Source: a virus
Virus record (IMG/VR): IMGVR_UViG_3300009514_000091
Span: 1-23,415 of that record
Reading direction: 5' to 3' (one strand)
Length of the DNA: 23,415 bases
Under the pieces are notes generated by a model, which worked only from the letters and a program-made list of their open reading frames with translations, did not search any database and was not told the origin of the DNA. Positions 5,328 through 11,691 of the stretch are shown piece by piece. Both the position numbers and the translations under genes were made by a program. How positions within the stretch are numbered: the stretch's first letter is position 1; each line of letters starts with the position of its first letter.

Positions 5328-6608
5328 ATGGTCGCCACTCTCGCAACGTTCACGAATGTCCTCAAGGAGGATTTTGAGCCTGAACTGCTCAGGATCCTCA
5401 ACAACGAGACCGAAGTCTGGAACGCGTTCATGCGCGGCACGGCCAAGTGGGAAGGCCGGAACTGGAACAAGTCCATCAAGACGTCCCGGAACAGCGGGAC
5501 GGCCTACACCGACGGTACGCTCCCGACTGCGGGGCAGCAGGGCTACCAGCGCCTGCAGGGCACCGCCAAGCGCCTCTACGCCACGGTGCACATCGATGCC
5601 CTCCTGATGGAGGCCGCACGGAGCGGCGGCATCAACCAGGTGATCGACTGGGCCGAGGGCGAGCTCCAGGGTGTCGTCGAAGACCTCTCGGTCTACGCCG
5701 ACCGGCGCCTCGTCAGCGGCGGGACCTGCGTCGGCTTCCTGAGCGGCCAGAGCAACGCGGCCACCCAGAACTTCGACGGCGACTTCGACAAGGTGGCCGC
5801 GGCCATCGCGGCTGGCGGCGGTACCTGTACGGTGTCCGTCATCCGCGGCGACACCTACGCGGCAACGGCGGGCACCCTCAACGCATCCGATGCGGTCAAC
5901 GGCACCGTGACCTTCACGGCCGCCTTCGACACCACCCCGGCCGACAACGACCGGGGCTGGGCCGTCGTCATCAACGACGCCGCCGTTGAGGCAGCGCTCA
6001 ACACGGCCTTCCAGCCGGTGGGCATCTACGGGAACCTTGGGCTGCCGACACACCACAGCGTCGACCGCACCACGGCGACCGGCACGGCCACGGTGCTGCA
6101 GAGCCTGATCTTCCGTCAGCCCACTCTGGAGAACCAGACCCGCGTGGCCCTGACCCGGGCGCGCATGAAGCGGGTGATGACTGAGATCTACCTGGCGTCC
6201 GGCAAGCGCCCCGACGAGATCTGGATGCCCGCCCGCCAGATCGAGCGCTACGAGGACATCGTTCTGGCGACGACCAACGTGAGCCAGATGCATGTGTCCG
6301 GTGAGCGCGCCACCCGCGGTGACGCGGGCATCGCTGCGAAGTCCTCGGACGAGACCGGGCTCAGCTTCGAGGGGATCCCGATCAAGCGCAAGCGCCACCT
6401 CGACAACGGCCTGATCCTGTTCATGCAGACCAAGAACAAGGGCTGGACGCTCGAGGAGCTCCGCAAGGGCGGGTTCGAGTCTCGCGGCGGCGGTATTCTG
6501 CAGCCGGTGGGCGGCGACGACTCCTTCGAGGGCTACTGGAAGGCGTACCACGAGCTGGTGTGCTGCAAGCCGAACCGCCAGGCCGTCCTGACCGGACTGG
6601 CGCTGTAG
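5328..6608 (+). CDS. Major capsid protein, HK97 fold
   Basis: This 426-residue protein matches a group of HK97-fold capsid proteins that begin 'L.e.f.pel...lnNEtevw' (here FEPELLRILNNETEVWNAF, residues ~16-34). They continue with 'nsGtaytdGTLPTAGqQgY' (GTLPTAGQQGY, 63-73) and a helix with 'dl..yadRrLvsG' (119-131). Residues ~165-215 form a beta-rich Thr/Ala stretch that looks like a surface insertion. The start ATG 5328 follows AGGGAAAG and lies 18 bases after the scaffold stop. The C-terminal half includes the well-conserved block FEGIPIKRKRHLDNGLI. It assembles the icosahedral shell around the scaffold. Confidence 0.9.
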   Translation: MVATLATFTNVLKEDFEPELLRILNNETEVWNAFMRGTAKWEGRNWNKSIKTSRNSGTAYTDGTLPTAGQQGYQRLQGTAKRLYATVHIDALLMEAARSGGINQVIDWAEGELQGVVEDLSVYADRRLVSGGTCVGFLSGQSNAATQNFDGDFDKVAAAIAAGGGTCTVSVIRGDTYAATAGTLNASDAVNGTVTFTAAFDTTPADNDRGWAVVINDAAVEAALNTAFQPVGIYGNLGLPTHHSVDRTTATGTATVLQSLIFRQPTLENQTRVALTRARMKRVMTEIYLASGKRPDEIWMPARQIERYEDIVLATTNVSQMHVSGERATRGDAGIAAKSSDETGLSFEGIPIKRKRHLDNGLILFMQTKNKGWTLEELRKGGFESRGGGILQPVGGDDSFEGYWKAYHELVCCKPNRQAVLTGLAL

Positions 6609-6611
6609 TCG

Positions 6612-6812
6612 ATGGACACGCTCCTCCAGGTTCTCCTGTCCCTCTCCCTCCTGCTGCTCATGGCGGTACTGGTGCTCCTCGGCCTCTTCCTCCGGGGGCT
6701 GATTGATGAGCACCGGGAAACCAAGCAGTTCCTGCAGGGGAACCTGGAGGAGCCCTCCTCCCCAACAGACAACATCTTCAGACTACAGGGAAAACCATGG
6801 GACGACACGTAA
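6612..6812 (+). CDS. Small single-helix membrane protein (66 aa)
   Basis: The gene starts 3 bases after the capsid protein stop and overlaps the next start by 16 bases. Residues ~4-30 are almost entirely Leu/Val/Ala/Met and form one transmembrane helix (LLQVLLSLSLLLLMAVLVLL). A charged RGLIDEHRETKQF and a polar tail follow. Third positions are strongly G/C, which supports real coding. No good ribosome binding site is visible, so expression by coupling to the capsid gene is likely. It could be a lysis-related (holin- or spanin-like) or membrane-penetration factor, but nothing specific was recognised. A membrane protein is unexpected between capsid and decoration genes. Confidence 0.65.
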   Translation: MDTLLQVLLSLSLLLLMAVLVLLGLFLRGLIDEHRETKQFLQGNLEEPSSPTDNIFRLQGKPWDDT

Positions 6813-7633
6813 AAGGGACGAGCAAGGCGCCTTGCCGAGCAGCCACCACCGCGAACATCACCCTCTCCGCAACCCAGACCATCGACGGCATCGCCATCGG
6901 GGTCGGTGACCGGGTTCTGGTGAAGAACCAGACCTCCGCCGACGAGAACGGGATCTACGTCTGCCAGACCGGCACCTGGACCCGTGCCGACGACTTCGAC
7001 CACGTCAACAACGTGCTGCCTGGCAGCTCGGTGTACGTCACCGAGGGCACGGTCGCCGCCGGGCAGACCTGGGTGCTGAGCAACACGCTGCCCCTGGTGG
7101 TCGACACCACCGACCTCGTCTTCACCCCCATGAAGGGACGAGGGCAGCTGTTCATCGGCGCCACCGAGTTCGCCCCCGGCACGGGCACCTGGACTCCAGG
7201 CGTGACCGCCGCGAACGACTGGCCGGACCTGGTTCGCACGGCCGCGGCGTCCGACCAGTTCGTCCTGGCGGCTGTCAACGTGCCTGGCGCGGTCACTGGG
7301 TACACGGTGATGTACAACGTGCTCACCGCCATCGCCGATGACGTTCGGTGTGAGCTCATCCGCGGCACCATCCCGGCCGAGGGTGCGCCCGCCGGCGCAG
7401 CCACGGTTCTCTGCGGTGCCCTCGCTGACGATGGCACCGAGCTCCCGGCCGGGACCGACACCCCGGCAGAGCGCCAGACGGTGGATGACCACACCCTGAT
7501 CTACACGGTGCAGGCCGCGAACCAGGTCCGCCCGACGGACCAGCAGTTCACGTACCTGAAGTTCATCGCCGAGTGCGCCGGCGCAGCCACCTCGGTCGTG
7601 AGCCTCAGCGGCGTCGTGGTGTACTACGACTGA
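6797..7633 (+). CDS. Fibre/decoration-like virion protein (278 aa)
   Basis: Residues ~13-110 contain a phage structural module with the signature 'aaTtaNItLsatqtiDGiaigvGDRVLVKNQ', 'ENGIYv', 'gtWtRadDf', known from tail-fibre and baseplate proteins. Residues ~117-278 form a second beta-rich domain (RGTIPAEGA, TYLKFIAE, ending SGVVVYYD). The start ATG 6797 has AGGGAAAA upstream, very similar to the capsid gene's site, which suggests high expression. The position right after the capsid protein, and before the portal, points to a capsid decoration or head-fibre protein. Family evidence alone would say fibre. Which virion part it decorates is inferred. Confidence 0.65.
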   Translation: MGRHVKGTSKAPCRAATTANITLSATQTIDGIAIGVGDRVLVKNQTSADENGIYVCQTGTWTRADDFDHVNNVLPGSSVYVTEGTVAAGQTWVLSNTLPLVVDTTDLVFTPMKGRGQLFIGATEFAPGTGTWTPGVTAANDWPDLVRTAAASDQFVLAAVNVPGAVTGYTVMYNVLTAIADDVRCELIRGTIPAEGAPAGAATVLCGALADDGTELPAGTDTPAERQTVDDHTLIYTVQAANQVRPTDQQFTYLKFIAECAGAATSVVSLSGVVVYYD

Positions 7634-9015
7634 TGGCTAGGCACACCCCCCGCCAGCCGGTTGTGTTGGTCCAGGCAGCGTCGACGGCCGACGTCTCGCT
7701 GCCCCGGACCGGCACGGCCACCGTCGACGGGGTTGCCCTCGTAGAGGGTGACCGCGTCCTCCTCAAGGACCAGGCCACGGGCTCGGAGAATGGGGTGTAC
7801 CTCGTTCATGTCGGGCCCAACTGGGAGCGAGACCCGAACCTCTCGGTCACGGCCAACTACTTCACGGGGCAGCGCTTCTACGTGCAGGCCGGAACGGCCA
7901 ACGCGGACACGTTCTGGACGCTTGCCACCGACACTCCGTTTGCGCTCGACGCTACCGCGCTCACCTTCAGCGAGACCACCGTGGCGCTGGCCGACAGGGC
8001 CACGACGGCGGCGCTCGGATCGGACGGTGACCACGGCACCCGGGGCGGTGGAACGCTGCACCCGATTGCCACCGACGCGGCCGAGGGGTTCTTCCCGCAG
8101 TCCTACTTCTTCAACGCGGGCGCCTGGCCGACACCTGCCGACACGGACGCTGCGGGGTGGTCAGACGGCAGCATCTGGGCCGAGAAGTCGCCGCTCGGCA
8201 AGAACCAGTACAATGTTTGGTACTGCTACGACGCCTCGGCTGGCCTGTGGTTGCGGATTCCGGCGGAGTTCCAGCCGGTGGAGGCGACGAACCCAGCCGC
8301 CGGGTTCGCCGAGACGGACTCCCGCCAGAACCCCAACACGTTCCGGCTGAACGAGCACTTTCTCATCAAGGCCGGCGGGTCGCTCCCACTCCCGTGGGCG
8401 ACCCAGACGACCGATCCCGGCACCGCGGCTCCCACCACCACCTTCGTCAGCACGTCTGCGACCAACGACCTGCAGGGCGAGGTGCAGCTGGCGTTGTCGG
8501 TGGACAACGAGGCCGAGACCCACGCACTGACCTGGAACGACGGGCTCTGGTTGCCGATGCGCAACCAGGCCACCGGCGGGATCATCCAGGCTCGGATCAG
8601 GTTCGCTGGGGAGCCGTACACGGCGACCACCGAGGTGGTGTTCGGCGTGATGGGCGCCTACTCCTCGGCCTTCACCGGCGGCAACTACGCCTGGTTCAAG
8701 GTCAAGACCGGGTCCGACCTGTTCATCGAGTGCAACGACGGCAGCGGTGCCCAGAGCGAGGATACTACCATCAACGTGGCCGCCGCCACGGTCTACGATC
8801 TGAAGATCGACCTGACCGACTCGACCGCAGTCAGGTTCCTGTACAAGACGTGGCCGTCAGGTGCGTGGACGGAGGTGACTCCGAGTCCGCTGGACTTCAG
8901 CAACGTCGCTGACCACAACTTCCAGCCGGTGGTTGGCATCAAGAAGACCACCGGTGCTGTCGCGGACGATGTCTGGGTCGACTACGTCGATATCTGGTGG
9001 CAGACGGATGAGTAA
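7633..9015 (+). CDS. Fibre/decoration-like protein, lectin-like C-terminus
   Basis: ATG 7633 overlaps the previous TGA (TGATG); the longer start at 7573 would run inside the previous gene. The 460-residue protein repeats the same N-terminal module as its neighbour: TVDGVALVEGDRVLLKDQ (~30-47), SENGVYLV (~51-58), NWERDPNL (~63-70). A Gly/His linker follows (~128-150), then a Trp/Tyr-rich middle domain and from ~285 a beta-sandwich-like region (QARIRFAGE, YAWFKVKTG, VYDLKIDLTD, WVDYVDIWWQ). That region resembles concanavalin/laminin-G-type carbohydrate-binding folds. It is probably a head or tail fibre with a sugar-binding tip, an inference from fold-like patterns. Confidence 0.6.
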   Translation: MARHTPRQPVVLVQAASTADVSLPRTGTATVDGVALVEGDRVLLKDQATGSENGVYLVHVGPNWERDPNLSVTANYFTGQRFYVQAGTANADTFWTLATDTPFALDATALTFSETTVALADRATTAALGSDGDHGTRGGGTLHPIATDAAEGFFPQSYFFNAGAWPTPADTDAAGWSDGSIWAEKSPLGKNQYNVWYCYDASAGLWLRIPAEFQPVEATNPAAGFAETDSRQNPNTFRLNEHFLIKAGGSLPLPWATQTTDPGTAAPTTTFVSTSATNDLQGEVQLALSVDNEAETHALTWNDGLWLPMRNQATGGIIQARIRFAGEPYTATTEVVFGVMGAYSSAFTGGNYAWFKVKTGSDLFIECNDGSGAQSEDTTINVAAATVYDLKIDLTDSTAVRFLYKTWPSGAWTEVTPSPLDFSNVADHNFQPVVGIKKTTGAVADDVWVDYVDIWWQTDE

Positions 9016-11014
9016 GAAGGGCAACGAGCCGGCGTTTCCAGGCAACTTCTCTCGGGAGATTGAGCGCTCCAAGAGCAACAAGTCCGAGTTGGAGTACCTG
9101 TGGGACTACTGTCTCCTCTTCCTCGAGGGGAAGCAGTGGCTCTGGTTCACCAAGGACCAGCGCCGGTTCAACCTGGACTCTCGGGGTGGCACGAAGAAGG
9201 TCACGATCAACCTGCTGATCAACCTCTATCGTGCCATCCTGAGCCGTCTCTCGCTCAACTACCCATCGGTCACGGTGCTGCCGGGCAGCCCCTCATCGGA
9301 GGACATCGCGAAGGCCAAGTCCTCCGACCTGGCCCTCCAATACTACTGGACCCAGCAGAAGCTGAAGCACAAGATGCGCGACATGTTCGCTTGGGGCATC
9401 ACGTGCGGCAACTGCGCCATCCACACCTACTTCTCACGCGAAGACGAGGATGTCCGCAGCGACGTCATCTCGCCCTTCGACCTTTTCTACGAGGACGGGG
9501 TCTCGACCATCGAAGAGGCCCGCTGGGTCGCCATCCGGTCCATCGTCCACAGGGACGACCTCAAGGCCAAGTACCCGGACAAGGCCTCGGCCATCAACAG
9601 GATGTCCACGGGCGAGCGTCCCAACGAGCGCCGTGTCGAGGACATCGGCACACACTCACCGAGTGTCGGTCCAGCCGAGGACCGGCTCGAGGTGTACGAG
9701 GTCTATTGGCGGGACGGCCGGCACGGCATCGTGGTGAACGACCTCTGGCTCTGGAAGGGCGAGTGGGACCTGCCAGAGATGCCCGTGCAGCACTACCGGT
9801 ACACCGAGGTGCCCGGGATGCTCTGGGGCATCGGCGTTCTCGAGCAGGTGCTGGATCTGCAGTACCTGTACAACAAGCGCCGCGGTCAGCTGATGGAGAA
9901 CATCGACCTCAACAGCAACATCCGCTGGTTCGTGCCCAAGAACTCCGGCATCCCCAAGAACTCGATGACCAACCGCCCCGGCGAGATCATCCCGTTCAAC
10001 CCAGCCGGCGGACCGCCGATCCCCATCGAGTCCCCGTCGATGGCACCGCAGATCTTCGATGACCTGGACCGCATGGTCCAAGAGATCAGCGACGTGTCGG
10101 GCCTGCACTCCACGTCGTTCGGCAAGCGCGTTGCGGGCATCAACTCCGGTCGCGCCATCGAGGAGCTCTCGACCCAGGACCAGAGCCACCTGGGCATCAG
10201 CCAGGAGATGGCTGAGGAGCTCGTGGCCAACCTCTCTCGCGTCGTGCTGTCGCTGATGAAGCAGCACTACAGCGAGCAGAAGATGATGCGAATGATGGAT
10301 AGCACCGGCGGGGTGGTCTTCCACTACCTGTCGGGCACTGACCTGGTGGACGACCCCGAGGTCTTCATCCAGGGCGGCACCATGTTCCGCACGGACGCCG
10401 AGGAGCGCGACCGCAGGGTCCTGCGCAACCTCGAGATCGGGGCCATCACCCCCGAGGACGCCAAGGATCAAATGTCCGAGCGTCCCGGAGACCGGGACGG
10501 CATCGAGAAGCTGGCCACCACCAAGCACGCCCAAGAGCTGCTTGAGGCCGCCAAGCAGGGCGCCACCATCGAGATCTTCCCATCGGACGACATCGAGGTG
10601 TTCGAGCAGGTCTGGGGCGAGTACATCCGCAGCCCCGAGTACTACGAGCTCCCGCCCAACCCGCTGGGCGCGCAGACGCGCCAGCAGGTTATCCCGGTGA
10701 CCGGCCCAGCAGGCGAGCTGATCTCCCAACAGGTCCTTGATGTGCCCATCGCTCCCGGCGAATACATCCGGGACGTCTACATGGCGCTCATCACGTTCGG
10801 GCAACCCTACCCGGTTTATGAGGAGGCGCGGGCGGCGAAGGTCTTCCCGAGAACGCCAGAGGCCGGCATGGGGCCGGCCAACGCGATGCAGCAGCAGGAG
10901 CATCAGGCCAACTCTCGAGCGCAGGACCAGCACCCGGGTCGAGCACCGACCGCGCCTCCTCTGCCGGGTGTAGTCCCGCCCGGCGGGATGAGCGGGATGG
11001 GAGGTAGCGTCTGA
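9008..11014 (+). CDS. Portal protein (P22-like)
   Basis: The protein has 668 residues from ATG 9008, which overlaps the previous stop by 8 bases. Starts further left fall inside the preceding gene. The N-terminus shows the portal pattern of a helix followed by EGKQW (residues 40-44), then KVTINLLINLYRAILSRLS with a conserved Asn-rich segment and repeated 'D.L.vYEdg' type strands. The block SGLHSTSFGKRVAGINSGRAIEEL (positions ~373-396) matches the 'sG.....g.....~Sg.Ai..l' crown-stem region of P22-type portals. The C-terminus is Gln/Pro/Gly/Met-rich. It forms the dodecameric ring through which DNA enters and leaves. Here it follows the capsid and fibre-like genes, whereas most phages place it before the capsid gene. 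Confidence 0.88.
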   Translation: MSKKGNEPAFPGNFSREIERSKSNKSELEYLWDYCLLFLEGKQWLWFTKDQRRFNLDSRGGTKKVTINLLINLYRAILSRLSLNYPSVTVLPGSPSSEDIAKAKSSDLALQYYWTQQKLKHKMRDMFAWGITCGNCAIHTYFSREDEDVRSDVISPFDLFYEDGVSTIEEARWVAIRSIVHRDDLKAKYPDKASAINRMSTGERPNERRVEDIGTHSPSVGPAEDRLEVYEVYWRDGRHGIVVNDLWLWKGEWDLPEMPVQHYRYTEVPGMLWGIGVLEQVLDLQYLYNKRRGQLMENIDLNSNIRWFVPKNSGIPKNSMTNRPGEIIPFNPAGGPPIPIESPSMAPQIFDDLDRMVQEISDVSGLHSTSFGKRVAGINSGRAIEELSTQDQSHLGISQEMAEELVANLSRVVLSLMKQHYSEQKMMRMMDSTGGVVFHYLSGTDLVDDPEVFIQGGTMFRTDAEERDRRVLRNLEIGAITPEDAKDQMSERPGDRDGIEKLATTKHAQELLEAAKQGATIEIFPSDDIEVFEQVWGEYIRSPEYYELPPNPLGAQTRQQVIPVTGPAGELISQQVLDVPIAPGEYIRDVYMALITFGQPYPVYEEARAAKVFPRTPEAGMGPANAMQQQEHQANSRAQDQHPGRAPTAPPLPGVVPPGGMSGMGGSV

Positions 11015-11691
11015 TGCTTGTCGAGGAAGTGGCGGCCCTTTTCCGCAGCTACATCGACGAGGCCGACCAGGCCTTCGTCACCGACGCACAGATCTCCATC
11101 TACCTGGCCCAGGCGTACCGGGAGTTCGTGGACTACGTATCATCGATCGACCCCCGGCCCTATGCCCTGCCGGCCACCCTGGCGTTCGCCGGCAGGTTCT
11201 ATGACCTCGACGGCGCCAACCCCGTGGTTCTCCTCGGGAACACCGCTACGACGCGGGCCGTCCGGTTCCTCGAGCTGTGGGAGGAGCGCACCGCCACGTT
11301 CGTAGGGCAGCCCTGGACGCGGGTCCACTCCTACCAGGAGCTCCAGTCCACCTCGCACTCCTGGACCATCTTTGGCAACTCGCTCCACATCTCCGAGACC
11401 CGCACCGCGAACATGACCCTCTGGTACCTGCCAGACAGGTCGGTGTCCGCCGCCGTGGACTGGACCCAGATCAACGCATCCGACAACGAGTGGATCGACG
11501 ACCTCGTTGGCTACCACGACATCATCGCCCTGATGGGGTATCGGCACTACGCGATTCGCGACGGCTCGCCCAACTACCTGGTCGACGCGGCGCTCGACAA
11601 GCGCCTGATGGACCTCAACGACTACCTGTGGAACAGGGTGGGCCACGGTCCGCAGTACATCAGACAGATCAACGACGTAGGCGCCTTCTGA
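11014..11691 (+). CDS. Head-tail adaptor (connector) protein, putative
   Basis: This 225-residue protein starts at ATG 11014 overlapping the portal TGA, with GGGAGGT at 10999-11005. Its N-terminus (LFRSYIDEADQAFVTDAQI, then YLAQAYREFVDYV) has the 'l...~De....~tD.~i...l~.AyrEf' pattern of head-completion or adaptor proteins of short-tailed phages, such as P22 gp4-like and T7 gp11-like proteins. A beta-rich middle (TLWYLPDRS) and a C-terminal helical end (DALVGYHDI-like, then DKRLMDLNDYLW) follow. Its place between portal and nozzle gene strongly supports an adaptor ring below the portal. The fold itself was not verified. Confidence 0.7.
   Translation: MLVEEVAALFRSYIDEADQAFVTDAQISIYLAQAYREFVDYVSSIDPRPYALPATLAFAGRFYDLDGANPVVLLGNTATTRAVRFLELWEERTATFVGQPWTRVHSYQELQSTSHSWTIFGNSLHISETRTANMTLWYLPDRSVSAAVDWTQINASDNEWIDDLVGYHDIIALMGYRHYAIRDGSPNYLVDAALDKRLMDLNDYLWNRVGHGPQYIRQINDVGAF

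Noticed and set aside
4971-6713. 580-codon minus-strand open frame opposite the capsid gene
   Set aside because: Mirror of the scaffold end and capsid coding sequence; composition is typical of an antisense shadow and there is no ribosome binding site.
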